A DNA stretch of 64,000 nt, from contig JACRLR010000021.1 in NCBI GenBank assembly GCA_016219645.1, forward strand, positions 62,001 to 126,000, in the 5' to 3' direction. The stretch is from Nitrospirota bacterium. Lineage in GTDB: Bacteria; Nitrospirota; Nitrospiria; Nitrospirales; Nitrospiraceae. The notes below the pieces were generated by a model, which made no database searches, was not told the origin of the DNA, and saw only the letters and a list, made by a program, of their open reading frames with translations. The position numbers were made by a program, and so were the translations under genes. The stretch's first letter is position 1; each line of letters begins with the position of its first letter. Shown here one piece after another: positions 16,919 through 25,245 of this stretch.

Positions 16919-18109
16919 ATGGCGTATCACTCGCTCAAGCAAACTATTTCAGAACGACTCGCAGAAATCCGCGCGGCGGGGCTCTACAAATCCGAGCGAC
17001 AGATCCTTGGCCCGCAGGGGGCTGAGATTCGTGTGGCTCAAGGTGAGGTCCTCAATCTTTGCGCCAACAACTATCTGGGACTCGCCAACCACTCCGACAT
17101 CAGACAGGCCGCTGCTGCCGGACTGCAAGAGCATGGCTACGGTATGGCCTCGGTCCGGTTCATCTGCGGCACGCAGGATCTTCATATACAACTTGAACAA
17201 GCACTCAGCACCTTTTTGGGTACCGAGGACACAATTCTCTATAGTTCCTGCTTCGACGCCAACGGCGGACTTTTTGAAGTACTTCTCGGGGAGCAAGACG
17301 CCGTCATCAGCGACTCTTTGAACCACGCCAGCCTCATCGATGGCATCAGGCTCTGCAAGGCCACCAGGCTCCGCTATACGCACTCCGATATGGAGGATCT
17401 GGAGACCAAGCTGCGCGAGGCGGTATCGTGTCGCCTTCGCTTGATTGCGACGGACGGAGTCTTCTCCATGGACGGCGATCTCGCGAAACTCGATCGAATC
17501 GTCGAGCTGGCGGATCGGTATGATGCAGCGGTGATCGTGGACGACAGTCACGCGACCGGTGTGCTCGGGCGCAACGGGCGAGGCACCCCGGACCATTTCG
17601 GCGTCGCCGATCGGATCGAGATCGTCACCAGTACGCTGGGAAAAACATTGGGCGGCGCGACAGGCGGGTTTACGACCGGACGGAAGGAAGTCATCGAGCT
17701 GCTGCGGCAGAGGTCGCGACCCTACTTGTTTTCGAACTCACTCCCGCCGGTCATTGCCGCAGCGGCCCGACGGGCCGTGGTCCTCGTGGCTCAAGGAGAC
17801 CAGTTACGGATCAGGTTGCGAGAGAATGCGGCCTTTTTCCGCGCACAACTCACTGCACTGGGATTTCGACTGATTCCCGGCGAGCATCCCATCATTCCGA
17901 TTTTGCTGGGTGACGCCTCACTCGCTACCAAAATGGCAGATCGACTATTGCAGGAAGGGATCTATGTCGTGGGGTTCAGTTACCCGGTTGTGCCGGAAGG
18001 TCAGGCAAGGATTCGTGTCCAGATGTCGGCGGCCCATACGCAGGCACAGCTAGAGCGAGCCGTCGCGGCCTTTGCCACAGTCGGTCGGGAACTGGGCCTG
18101 ATACGGTAA
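16919..18109 (+). CDS. kbl: Glycine C-acetyltransferase (2-amino-3-ketobutyrate CoA ligase)
   Basis: KBL cleaves 2-amino-3-ketobutyrate with CoA to glycine and acetyl-CoA, the second step of threonine breakdown after TDH. The 396-residue length equals the family norm. The PLP lysine is K242 in [13 protein letters not shown]. The motifs [11 protein letters not shown] (the Asp and His of the PLP site), NNYLGLANH and [14 protein letters not shown] are all intact. It belongs to the alpha-oxoamine synthase group together with BioF and HemA; the tdh neighbour supports KBL rather than BioF. The start codon follows a family W arm and no clear ribosome site is visible besides GAAAAAG. Confidence 0.95.
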   Translation: MAYHSLKQTISERLAEIRAAGLYKSERQILGPQGAEIRVAQGEVLNLCANNYLGLANHSDIRQAAAAGLQEHGYGMASVRFICGTQDLHIQLEQALSTFLGTEDTILYSSCFDANGGLFEVLLGEQDAVISDSLNHASLIDGIRLCKATRLRYTHSDMEDLETKLREAVSCRLRLIATDGVFSMDGDLAKLDRIVELADRYDAAVIVDDSHATGVLGRNGRGTPDHFGVADRIEIVTSTLGKTLGGATGGFTTGRKEVIELLRQRSRPYLFSNSLPPVIAAAARRAVVLVAQGDQLRIRLRENAAFFRAQLTALGFRLIPGEHPIIPILLGDASLATKMADRLLQEGIYVVGFSYPVVPEGQARIRVQMSAAHTQAQLERAVAAFATVGRELGLIR

Positions 18110-18112
18110 AAA

Positions 18113-18203
18113 TGTTTGTTTAGTTTATTTGGTCTATTTGGTTCATCTGGTTTCTCTCGTTCACAACCAAACAAACCAGACCAACAAGATGAACTAAACA
18201 AAC
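18113..18203. repeat. Family W palindrome (TTTGGT/ACCAAA words) after kbl
   Basis: GTTTGTTTAGTTTATTTGG begins the left half four bases after the kbl stop, and the right half ends GATGAACTAAACAAACC. The halves are complementary in several registers because of reiterated GTTTGG/CCAAAC words. It lies between two convergent genes (kbl and mlaA), where a bidirectional terminator would be expected. Confidence 0.75.
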
Positions 18204-18212
18204 CGGGCTTCG

Positions 18213-19088
18213 TTATTCCGCGATTGCCTGGGAGCGTTTCTGCAGATAGGCGTTGCGGACGGCTGTATAGAGGTCCAACGTCGCTTCCTCAACTCCCTGA
18301 AACTTTTCGAGATTCCGAGACCGGTCATTAATCACCTCACCCACGCGGGACCCGGTCTGGATGATGCTCGTCGTCATACGATCCTCGTGGTCGATTGCGG
18401 AGGGTACACCCTCGACTTCAATGATCGGTAAGACCAACCAGTTGATCGGGTTGAGAAACACGTCGCCGACAAATCCCACAAAATCCCGAACGGTGAAGGG
18501 TGGCAGGAACGGCAACACGAGGTAGGGGCCCGGCTTGACTCCGTAGAAACCCAGTGTCTGTCCCAAATCCTCTTCCGGCGTTACCAGATCGATCTTTTTC
18601 GCAACGTCGATAAATCCTGCAATGCCGACGGTGCTGTTGATCACAAACCGCCCCAACTCGATACCGGCGCCTTTCATCTTCCCCTGGAAGATATTGTTCA
18701 GGAAACGAGGGACAAAGCGAACGTTATAGAAGAAGTTGCTGACCCCGACCTGAGCCAGATCCGGCATAATAAAATTGTAGCCCTTTGCCACCGGCTTGAG
18801 CACATAGCGATCGAGCTTGAGGTTGAACTCGAAGATGTTGGAGTTCACTGGCTCCCAGGGATCATATTCCTCGCCAGCTCCCTCACCGGCCCTGGCAAAG
18901 GGATCGAACGGTTCATCCGATTGGGTGCCTGGCGGCGGCGAGGGGGCCGGCGCAGCAGCCTGGCCCGCCACCAGCGTCGTGTCACTCAATCCCTGTGGCA
19001 GCACTGTGCCGGATTTCCCGGCACAACCACTGGCAAGCGCGATCACGAAACCCAGCAGACCGAACGCTAGTAGACGACAGAGAATCAT
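18213..19088 (-). CDS. mlaA: MlaA (VacJ) outer-membrane lipoprotein
   Basis: MlaA sits in the outer membrane and removes misplaced phospholipids from its outer leaflet, passing them to the Mla pathway. The 291-residue product begins with a lipoprotein signal with lipobox ALASGC (cysteine 22). The conserved MlaA segments are DPWEPVNSNIFEFNLKLDRY, FFYNVRFVPRFLNNIFQGK, GRFVINSTVGIAGFIDVA, EDLGQTLGFYGVKPGPYLVLP and the C-terminal YTAVRNAYLQKR. A proline-rich linker of about 40 residues precedes the domain. No other mla genes are in the window. Confidence 0.93.
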   Translation of the reverse strand: MILCRLLAFGLLGFVIALASGCAGKSGTVLPQGLSDTTLVAGQAAAPAPSPPPGTQSDEPFDPFARAGEGAGEEYDPWEPVNSNIFEFNLKLDRYVLKPVAKGYNFIMPDLAQVGVSNFFYNVRFVPRFLNNIFQGKMKGAGIELGRFVINSTVGIAGFIDVAKKIDLVTPEEDLGQTLGFYGVKPGPYLVLPFLPPFTVRDFVGFVGDVFLNPINWLVLPIIEVEGVPSAIDHEDRMTTSIIQTGSRVGEVINDRSRNLEKFQGVEEATLDLYTAVRNAYLQKRSQAIAE

Positions 19089-19396
19089 CAGCCCGGCCTC
19101 CTTAGTAACCTGCTTTCCTCATGAACGCGCTTGCTGCAATCGACGACCCTTTGCTCTCGCGCGTGAAGCGTATTTCGTTTCGGAATCGATCGCTCCATGT
19201 TTTGCGCCTACTTCCAACGCTTCACGCTTCACGAGATACGCGTCACTCTCTGCGCGCTTCGCCCGTCTCGCTCTTCTCGCAAGTCTCGCGCAAATTTAGC
19301 CGTCGGGCACTCTACCAAATGGCGCGTGCGCTCGCCAATCACTTTTTGAGACATCATGCACAAGGGGCGCGTGAAGCGCGCCTGCGCGACCGCAGA
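19089..19396. other. Intergenic region with family W words between mlaA and a hydrolase gene
   Basis: No gene was recognised. GCGTGAAGCGTATTTCG (about 19161-19177) and CGCTTCACGCTTCACGAGAT (about 19220-19240) are partly complementary, and CTCGC/GCGCTT words continue to 19290. The stretch 19370-19383 has GCGTGAAGCGCGCCTGCGCG, also palindromic. It contains the upstream region of mlaA and lies downstream of the hydrolase gene. Confidence 0.45.
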
Positions 19397-20158
19397 CTAG
19401 GATTGGAGGGCGGTCTGGACAAATTCAGACCACCGTTTGAAATAGGCCGCGCCTCCGACCTGGTAGGTGTTGTTATGGTCCGCGCCGGCAATGACGTAGA
19501 AGAATTTGGGTGGCTTGGCTGCCTCGAAGACCTGCCGGCCCAACTCGATGGGGATGATGTCGTCCTTGTCGCCGTGAATAATCAGCTTCGGCAACGAGAG
19601 ATACGGAAGGCGATCGATTAATTTGAAGCCTGCCCCGAGCAGCCAATGGACCGGCAGTCCCCCGTAATGGAACTTGGCCACCGCTTCGATGGACGCAAAC
19701 GCCGATTCGAGAATCAATCCAGCGGCAGGCTTCTGCGTGGCAAGTTCCCCTGCAACAGCCGCGCCGAGTGAACGTCCGAAGATGATGACGCGCTCCGGAC
19801 GAATCATTCTGGTTCGCGTGAGATAATCATGCGCCCCGATCGCATCCTGATAGAGCCCCTCTTCAGAAGGAGACCCTTGGCTGCGCCCATACCCGCGATA
19901 GTCGAAAATGAAGACAGACAATCCGATCCGGTAGAGTTCGCGCAAATTCTCCAGCCGATTGATGATGTTCCCCGCGTTGCCATGACACCAGAGTATGATC
20001 GGACGATCTGCCTGCGCCTCCACATACCAGCCGAACAGCTTCGTCCCGTCCCCCGACTGAAACCAGACCTCTTCCAGAGGCAAGCTGCTGCGGACCTTCC
20101 AATCCTGATCCTTCCAGGGGTCTGGGTGATAGACGAAGAATTGGTCAAGGATGCCCAT
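19397..20158 (-). CDS. Alpha/beta hydrolase (BEM46/ABHD13-like)
   Basis: The 253-residue protein is a serine hydrolase of the alpha/beta fold. The oxyanion region is LWCHGNAGN, the nucleophile elbow is FGRSLGAA with the catalytic serine, the acid is in IIHGDKDDIIP and the histidine in IAGADHNNTY. FIFDYRGYGRSQGSPSEEG is the diagnostic segment of the BEM46/YfhR-type hydrolases, which have unknown lipid or peptide substrates. There is no signal peptide; a short hydrophobic stretch is not evident. Upstream (20186-20200) is a remnant of a family T end, then a full family T copy. Confidence 0.87.
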   Translation of the reverse strand: MGILDQFFVYHPDPWKDQDWKVRSSLPLEEVWFQSGDGTKLFGWYVEAQADRPIILWCHGNAGNIINRLENLRELYRIGLSVFIFDYRGYGRSQGSPSEEGLYQDAIGAHDYLTRTRMIRPERVIIFGRSLGAAVAGELATQKPAAGLILESAFASIEAVAKFHYGGLPVHWLLGAGFKLIDRLPYLSLPKLIIHGDKDDIIPIELGRQVFEAAKPPKFFYVIAGADHNNTYQVGGAAYFKRWSEFVQTALQS

Positions 20159-20185
20159 CGTGCCTTACTTTGGAGAACGCCGATT

Positions 20186-20200
20186 TAGCAGGCTGCTGAA
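20186..20200. repeat. Remnant of a family T terminus
   Basis: TAGCAGGCTGCTGAAAC is the conserved family T end without the rest of the element. It lies about 65 bases from the complete copy 3. Confidence 0.6.
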
Positions 20201-20265
20201 ACACTCGGTTCATACATAACACACCGTTGGAACATCACGGAATGGCGTTGATGCCACAAAAGCCT

Positions 20266-20389
20266 CAGGATGCTCAAAAAGGCTGTCCAGCAAGGCCGCA
20301 GCGAGCGAAGAGGCGAGGCGTACGCTTCGGTACGTTGAGCCTCTGAGAGAAGCGAGAACGATGCTGGCGGACTTTTTCAGCATCCTGCT
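20266..20389. repeat. Family T repeat, copy 3, supplying the stop codon of the outer-membrane barrel gene
   Basis: The element runs from CAGGATGCTCAAAAAGGCTG to ACTTTTTCAGCATCCTGCTA with the inner hairpin GAGGCGAGGCGTACG...GTACGTTGAGCCTC. On the - strand its end reads TAGCAGGATGCTGAAAAA, and this TAG is the stop codon of the gene at 20388-21041. Confidence 0.9.
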
Positions 20390-21041
20390 AGAAACGCAGC
20401 CCGATGCCGAACAAGGCATACTGGGAGCGGAAATCCAGCGCGAGTTCCTTCCAGTGGTAGTCGGCCGAGAGGTATTTGTACTCGCTGAACAGAAACACCT
20501 TTTCAGTCAGATTGCCTTGCAGTCCGCCAAAGAATTGATAGCTCAACGTCCATGAACCTTCAAAGTCACGGTCCGAACGACCAGGAATGTTGGCATGGGT
20601 GAGCACTCCGCTCGAATAACCACCCCCGACCCCGATGTAAGGGACAAACGCCTTCCCGGGGTAGCGAAGAGTCAAATTCACCGTCGAATTGAAGACCCAG
20701 AGGTTTGTACTAGCAGTAGGCCCTGTGGGCGCCGACGAAGAAAATGTAATCTCACTCCCGTGACCGAAAAACTCCAATCCGACCCCGACGATGTTTCCAA
20801 AATAGTGCGGGAACACCGCGGCTTTGATACCGGCTCCAGCCCCATCGGCAATCCTGGCATCCGAGGAGTTGCCCCCCTGGGCAACGAGGCCTTGATCTGA
20901 TGGAAATGCCCCCAGTGCGTACAGGCCAACATCTACGTCGGCGGTCTCAGCGGCTGCAACCCAGCCGGGTTGCAGCAATACAATCATGAGGGCAAGCGAC
21001 AACGAGAAGAAAACAGGGAGCGCCAATGGGAATGACCACAT
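20388..21041 (-). CDS. Outer-membrane beta-barrel protein
   Basis: The product (217 residues) has an N-terminal signal sequence (hydrophobic residues about 5-28, cut near VAAAETADVD). The mature part alternates polar and hydrophobic residues with many glycines and aromatic girdles, for example VNLTLRYPGKAFVPYIGVGG, WTLSYQFFGGLQGNLTEKVF and FLFSEYKYLSADYH. It ends with ALFGIGLRF, and a terminal phenylalanine is the BAM recognition signal of outer-membrane proteins. The size suggests an 8-strand barrel like OmpW/OmpA-type small porins. The substrate is unknown. Because the barrel ends correctly, the TAG from the family T repeat has not truncated it. Confidence 0.8.
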   Translation of the reverse strand: MWSFPLALPVFFSLSLALMIVLLQPGWVAAAETADVDVGLYALGAFPSDQGLVAQGGNSSDARIADGAGAGIKAAVFPHYFGNIVGVGLEFFGHGSEITFSSSAPTGPTASTNLWVFNSTVNLTLRYPGKAFVPYIGVGGGYSSGVLTHANIPGRSDRDFEGSWTLSYQFFGGLQGNLTEKVFLFSEYKYLSADYHWKELALDFRSQYALFGIGLRF

Positions 21042-21082
21042 CTCGAGCCTACCCTACCGCACTTTGGTCAGCAGCGCCGGCC

Positions 21083-21124
21083 AAAATAAAAGGGCCTCTG
21101 GGGCTTCTACCCCAAAGGCCCCTT
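21083..21124 (-). terminator. Rho-independent terminator of the TRL-like gene
   Basis: On the - strand a stem GGGGCCTTTGGGG / CCCCAGAGGCCC with loop TAGAAG is followed by TTTTATTTT. It starts about 20 bases after the stop of the gene at 21145-21471. It is the clearest intrinsic terminator in the window. Confidence 0.85.
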
Positions 21125-21144
21125 CGATTGCGGATGTTCGAGAA

Positions 21145-21471
21145 TCAGTTGCCCTTGACGATCGTGCACCATTCGCCGTAGATCCCCAAGATGTTCTTGG
21201 CGTAATGATCCACTGACGTGACTTTCGTGATTCCACCATTGGCTTTGGCAGCAACGATACTCGCATCACCCTGGGCAAACGCCCCCAGAATCGACGTACC
21301 GCAGGCTTTACCCTCCTTGGTGGTAGCGGTTTCAGCCGTGGCGATGTTTCCGTACTTCGTCTCGTTGAAAGTTGTACCAGCCATCGGTGAGGCGACGATC
21401 TGACAGGCAGCCAGGCTAAACGCTGCCGCCGTAATTCCTACGAGTGCCAACGCAACTTTTATCTGCTTCAT
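21145..21471 (-). CDS. TRL-like family lipoprotein
   Basis: The 108-residue product starts with a lipoprotein signal (lipobox SLAAC, cysteine 23). The mature 85 residues match the small TRL-like family: KEGKACGTSILGAFAQGDAS, IVAAKANGGITKVTSVDHY, and NILGIYGEWCTIVKGN. Two further cysteines (in ACGT and EWCT) could form a disulfide. The function of the family is unknown; members are common as tandem genes in many Gram-negative bacteria. A very good Shine-Dalgarno (AAGGAGG) precedes the ATG, a strong promoter lies 90 bases upstream and a good terminator follows, so this is likely a highly expressed single gene. Confidence 0.85.
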   Translation of the reverse strand: MKQIKVALALVGITAAAFSLAACQIVASPMAGTTFNETKYGNIATAETATTKEGKACGTSILGAFAQGDASIVAAKANGGITKVTSVDHYAKNILGIYGEWCTIVKGN

Positions 21472-21558
21472 GAATCCTCCTTGTGATGGTTAGAGTCCGG
21501 AGCTTGTTAGCGAGCAATCTGAGTATCCATCTCAGTACGTAGCAGTACTATGGGCGCG

Positions 21559-21586
21559 AGTATATACAGTATTGGAAAGATGTCAA
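21559..21586 (-). promoter_or_regulatory. Strong sigma70-type promoter of the TRL-like gene
   Basis: On the - strand TTGACA (21581-21586), a 16-base spacer and TATACT (21559-21564) form a near-consensus promoter. Transcription should start near 21552, giving a leader of about 80 bases. Confidence 0.7.
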
Positions 21587-21626
21587 CGATAAAACGATGA
21601 CTTCCGAGACGGCGAGGTCGAGGCGC

Positions 21627-23570
21627 TCAGAAGAACGCCTGCATGCTGAAGACCACATCGTTGTCGCGGTCGCGGTGGTTGTAGTCGAGCCTGAGCGCCC
21701 AGTTCTGACTCAACGTATAACGCGACCCGACAAACCACCTGATGTCATCGGACTTGTCTCCAAGTACATATCCCAAGTACGAACCGGTCGCCATGAGTTT
21801 CCATCGATCTGTCAGATCCGTCAACATACCCACGGTACTTCCACCACCGATTCGATGTCGTTCATCATACGCATTGCTGTAGTTCGCTTCTGCTTCTGCA
21901 AAGGCGAAGAAGACTTCCCGTTTCAGCCAGTGAGATTCCACCGCCGCTCCGATGCCGCCATTGACCACACCGTTGCTGCAGAGCTGACAGTCGCCGAAAC
22001 GAATCGTATTCATGCCCATATTGATCTTCCACGATGGTGCATGAAAGACCGAGTCAATCGGTGAGAGGGACATGACATTGGCCAGTGTCGCCCGTTCAAC
22101 CCTCGTCTGATCGACGCGGTTGTAGTGACGCAAGCTTATTGAAGCCAGCTCAATCTGCGCATCCGGCGTATACCCGACCTCCGGATCGAGTAGATCGTGA
22201 TAGCCGGCCCGCACCGAGATTTCCTCGAAGGTATCGTCATTCCGCCAGCCGGCGCCCACCGTGGTGCGGGACGTCTTGTGCCCCAACTCCGGTTGTTTCG
22301 CAAAGGGCACCACCTTGAACTCCGGAGATGGAATTCGGAGTTGGCTGCGGGCAGTCAGGATTGCCCGGTTTCGCTCCTTCAACTCGGGCGGCGGGGAATC
22401 GGTCGTCTCGACCCGATACCGGAGATAGTCCGACGCAAGATCAAGCAGAAACGCCTGCTTCGCCAGACCCAATTGGGCAAACGTGGGTGTGGTGAGTTCA
22501 CCGAGATCTTGCGTGATCCGATGCGCCAGTTCTCGTTCACTTCCCGGCAAAGATTCACGCTTCCGACGGATCACGTTGCTGCGGGAGGGCCGATAGGCGA
22601 TGTCAGAAACCAACCCGGGCTTCGAGGCAATCAGCCGGACTGTGTCGGCAGGAACGGTCCACACAAGAAATTCGTCGGTGAGATGTAGGGTGGGATCGGC
22701 ATAATCGAGAAGCGCCAGGAGATGGTAGGAGCAGTTCTCTTTGAAGAAAAAATAGTCAAAGGAGGCATTCCCCATTTCCCACGAGTGCATCAGCAGCCGC
22801 CGTACTTGATGTTCCGAGAAATTGAGGCGATATTCCCAGATATCCCGATTTTCGATGTCCCGATATTCCTGTACCTTCAAATAGTAAGGATACGTCGAGA
22901 AGTATCCGCTGTACCCGCCGAAAATGCCACGGATCGGATAGGCTATTCCAGCGTCAGGAGGTACGTACGCCGCATAATTGATCGTATAGGCCAGAATTCT
23001 GGTCTGTTCGGTCTGGCCCCTCTGATCAATTCGAAGAAAAGTGTGACCGAACATGGATGCGGGATTGTTCAAGTAGGCAGAGGGGAAAATGAGCGTGATC
23101 GATTGGGCCTCAAAGTCATTGAACCAGCGGTCAAACCGTTCGCATGCCATCTTCGGCAAACGGGAATCGTCGAATTGCAACCGTTCCCGCAACCAGTGGT
23201 ACCGGGCGATAAAGGCGCATTGAGCCGTCTGCTTCGAGCGCCCAATGAGTTCCTCGGAGAAGAATTGCCTCAGCGTCGCGACGAGTTCTGCCTGTGGATC
23301 GGTTTTCCCATCGGGCGACATGAAAAATCCCGGGTCGTCCTGCTCACTGGTATGGCCCCCGAAAAGATTTTCTCTATAGTGGAGCAGAAGATGCCACTCT
23401 CGCTCGCTGGCGAGCTTGGCCTGCAGACCCTTGTCGATCAATTCGACAAGGTATGCATTATCGGGAGACACACCAGCATCAACCGGCAAGACTGGGGCGA
23501 GAAGCAAAGTGAACAACAGTAGAGCGATATACAAGCAGCGGGCCGGAAAGACACAGGGCTTCGACCTCAT
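21627..23570 (-). CDS. DUF4105 (Lnb N-terminal periplasmic domain) protein
   Basis: The product is about 647 residues. After a signal peptide (hydrophobic residues 13-32) it has an N-terminal helical domain. The DUF4105/Lnb-type domain follows, with LIFPSAYLNNPASMFGHTFLR (given as a region near residues 170-190), YTINYAAYVPPDAG, GIFGGYSGYFSTYPYYLKV and FKENCSYHLL, where the Ser, His and Cys are the conserved residues of this papain-like fold. The C-terminal 250 residues look like a beta-barrel (YLGYVLGDKSDDIRWFVG and a final DNDVVFSMQAFF), so it may be an outer-membrane protein with a periplasmic hydrolase-like domain. Function unknown. The ATG at 23570 is in the loop of a perfect hairpin. 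The gene follows the DUF3015 gene closely. Confidence 0.82.
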   Translation of the reverse strand: MRSKPCVFPARCLYIALLLFTLLLAPVLPVDAGVSPDNAYLVELIDKGLQAKLASEREWHLLLHYRENLFGGHTSEQDDPGFFMSPDGKTDPQAELVATLRQFFSEELIGRSKQTAQCAFIARYHWLRERLQFDDSRLPKMACERFDRWFNDFEAQSITLIFPSAYLNNPASMFGHTFLRIDQRGQTEQTRILAYTINYAAYVPPDAGIAYPIRGIFGGYSGYFSTYPYYLKVQEYRDIENRDIWEYRLNFSEHQVRRLLMHSWEMGNASFDYFFFKENCSYHLLALLDYADPTLHLTDEFLVWTVPADTVRLIASKPGLVSDIAYRPSRSNVIRRKRESLPGSERELAHRITQDLGELTTPTFAQLGLAKQAFLLDLASDYLRYRVETTDSPPPELKERNRAILTARSQLRIPSPEFKVVPFAKQPELGHKTSRTTVGAGWRNDDTFEEISVRAGYHDLLDPEVGYTPDAQIELASISLRHYNRVDQTRVERATLANVMSLSPIDSVFHAPSWKINMGMNTIRFGDCQLCSNGVVNGGIGAAVESHWLKREVFFAFAEAEANYSNAYDERHRIGGGSTVGMLTDLTDRWKLMATGSYLGYVLGDKSDDIRWFVGSRYTLSQNWALRLDYNHRDRDNDVVFSMQAFF

Positions 23571-23587
23571 GGTCGAAGCCCTGTGTC
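23550..23587 (-). terminator. Perfect 17-bp hairpin with a 4-base loop containing the DUF4105 start codon
   Basis: The arms 23550-23566 (GACACAGGGCTTCGACC) and 23571-23587 are exact reverse complements around the loop TCAT, which on the - strand reads ATGA and holds the proposed start codon of the DUF4105 gene. It follows the DUF3015 stop by 6 bases. Only three T's follow the stem, so it is either a weak terminator/attenuator or a structure that controls translation of the next gene. Confidence 0.7.
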
Positions 23588-23592
23588 GATTA

Positions 23593-24102
23593 TTAGCGAG
23601 CTGAAGCCTGGGCAAGGACTGGATGCGCGGCAATTGCGTCGTTGATTGCTTTCACCATTGCGACTGGTGAAGCTTCCCCCGCCTTGACCAAGTAGGTGTA
23701 CCGCTCCTGAGTCATAGCAAAGAACGCGGTCTGTTGCTCAACCGGCACACCCATTAAGGTAGCGAGTGATGCGAGATGCTCGCCCTGGCCTTGTGCCATT
23801 TCCTGGGACAGGTTTTCAAAATTGAGCTCAGCGAACAATGTCGTCTTGTGCTCAGCCATCACCTTTCCGTCGTTCGTACAGCCTGATGTTCCGCTGCTGA
23901 TCCCAAAAGTCGCACTCCCGAACGTACCATTCGTAGTGGCCATCATCACCTGCGGCGCGATGTTTTTTTGGTGCGCATAATCAGCCCACGCGAGCTTGCC
24001 CAGCCCGCAGCCAGGGCCAGTGTCTGGATTGGCCGCCATTGCGAGGCCTGCCTGCATACCAAAGAGTGCCGCGACCGATAGCATGATTACTTTCTTGACC
24101 AT
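23593..24102 (-). CDS. DUF3015 family periplasmic protein
   Basis: The 169-residue product has a signal peptide (cut near AMAANPDTG). The mature domain matches DUF3015: GPGCGLGKLAWAD, MMATTNGTFGSATFGISSGTSG, EHKTTLFAELNFENLSQEMAQ, GQGEHLASLATLMGV. Cysteines at GPGCGLG and TSGCTN are conserved and may form a disulfide. The function of DUF3015 proteins is unknown; they are abundant exported proteins in several Proteobacteria and Nitrospirota. The ribosome site AAGGAGGAGG is excellent. The downstream DUF4105 gene and the nearby PEGA-DUF3015 hybrid suggest a shared envelope role. Confidence 0.88.
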   Translation of the reverse strand: MVKKVIMLSVAALFGMQAGLAMAANPDTGPGCGLGKLAWADYAHQKNIAPQVMMATTNGTFGSATFGISSGTSGCTNDGKVMAEHKTTLFAELNFENLSQEMAQGQGEHLASLATLMGVPVEQQTAFFAMTQERYTYLVKAGEASPVAMVKAINDAIAAHPVLAQASAR

Positions 24103-24161
24103 AAGCCCTCCTCCTTGTGTGAGTGGATAGTTCCCCGTTGCTCGTAAGATGCGACGGGCGC

Positions 24162-24186
24162 ATTATAGCCGAAACAGAACGTTCTG
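24162..24186 (-). promoter_or_regulatory. -10 element and 12-bp palindrome upstream of the DUF3015 gene
   Basis: On the - strand a perfect TATAAT (24162-24167) is preceded by the perfect palindrome CAGAACGTTCTG (24175-24186), which fills the spacer and reaches towards the -35 position. No good -35 is present. This is what a promoter needing an activator, or one with an operator, would look like; the regulator is unknown. Confidence 0.5.
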
Positions 24187-24331
24187 GTGAGAAAAAATAC
24201 CCGTCGCTTTCCCACGCTTCTACGAATGGATCCTCACGCAACGTATTTCTTCACCCGTCTACGCAGGAAGCTACGGCTATGAAGCCGTGGGGCTCCGCCT
24301 CAACATTTCAAGGCGCTAAGTCCGGCCTGTT

Positions 24332-24880
24332 TCACCAGAACCGTGCCACATGAAAACGATCGAGAACCTTATCCGAAAAATCTAATGGGTCCGCTGAATC
24401 CGCTATCAACTCCCGTAACTGACGTATCGCATTGCCTTGCTCAGGTTCTGGCACCCTCAACGTTATCAATAGACTCGCGAGATATTCTCCCTGCCCAACG
24501 GCCAAATTTTGTTGAACCTCTGGATAACCCATCACTGTGAGATTCCTCACTGTCTTAAATCGTGCAAACTGCTTTCTTTGTTCAGGGGAAGCCTTCCTCG
24601 GATTCAGCACGACGTGATAGTGACGTCTCAGGAGGAGATTGTGGTCTTCATATCCTTCTTTCTTTAGCGTCACGAACGGATTCTGAGCCCGTTCAATCGT
24701 TACATCCAGAAGTGGAGTCTCGCCGAGAGGTATGGAGCCCATGAGAAAAACCTCTGCACCGGGAGGATCTGACGTAATCCTCATTTTCTGGTCCATCCCC
24801 CCTTTGTTAGCCGGGGAGACTGCGCTCGTGCAACCAGCAAAGACTATTCCCATTACGGTCAGGCACAATAGGCCTCTCAT
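24332..24880 (-). CDS. PEGA-domain lipoprotein with a DUF3015-like C-terminus
   Basis: The 182-residue product begins MRGLLCLTVMGIVFAGCTSA, a lipoprotein signal with lipobox FAGC (cysteine 17). Residues about 33-95 are a PEGA domain: MRITSDPPGAEVFLMGSIPL, GETPLLDVTIERAQNPFVTL, KKEGYEDHNLLL. The last 75 residues contain EVQQNLAVGQGEYLASLLITL, very like the end of the DUF3015 gene next door (GQGEHLASLATLM). The combination looks like a fusion of a PEGA surface module with the DUF3015 tail. Function unknown; PEGA domains are found in cell-surface and lipoprotein settings. Confidence 0.75.
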   Translation of the reverse strand: MRGLLCLTVMGIVFAGCTSAVSPANKGGMDQKMRITSDPPGAEVFLMGSIPLGETPLLDVTIERAQNPFVTLKKEGYEDHNLLLRRHYHVVLNPRKASPEQRKQFARFKTVRNLTVMGYPEVQQNLAVGQGEYLASLLITLRVPEPEQGNAIRQLRELIADSADPLDFSDKVLDRFHVARFW

Positions 24881-25245
24881 GCTTCTCCTCTTATTTTCGT
24901 TCCTGCTAAGGGGACTTCTAAAATGCGTGATTGCAAGAGGTTAACAACTTATGGATAGATTCTTGAATTGTCAACGTCCTCCGATCAACTGTGAACCTCA
25001 CTCAATCCTGTTCTTCATGCTCCCCAGTCTTCCATAAACAACAGTGTCAACTATAATAAGCTTGAACACCACCACTTCCCTTCGGATACCAGCATTTCCT
25101 CTCTTGGTCCTTGCACTTTTCCGTGACGCCTTCCTACAATACGCCTCCCTACGAGGCTCCTATGCTCTTCTCGGTTCGTCCCCACCGCGATCCCCTGTGC
25201 GATCAATGCATCTTTGACCCCCTGGTGAAGACCACACCTGAGAGC
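24881..25245. promoter_or_regulatory. Divergent intergenic region with a candidate -10 at 25052-25057
   Basis: The stretch between the PEGA lipoprotein gene and the BamE-FlgO-like gene is AT-richer than its surroundings. A TATAAT at 25052-25057 faces the rightward gene, with only a weak -35 (CTTCCA, 25029-25034). An in-frame TTG-started extension of the right gene begins at 25111 but has no signal peptide at its front, so I treat 25058-25245 as leader. Confidence 0.4.

Noticed and set aside
22722-23522. 266-codon frame on the + strand inside the DUF4105 gene
   Set aside because: Antisense to a gene with clear DUF4105 motifs; no recognisable domain.
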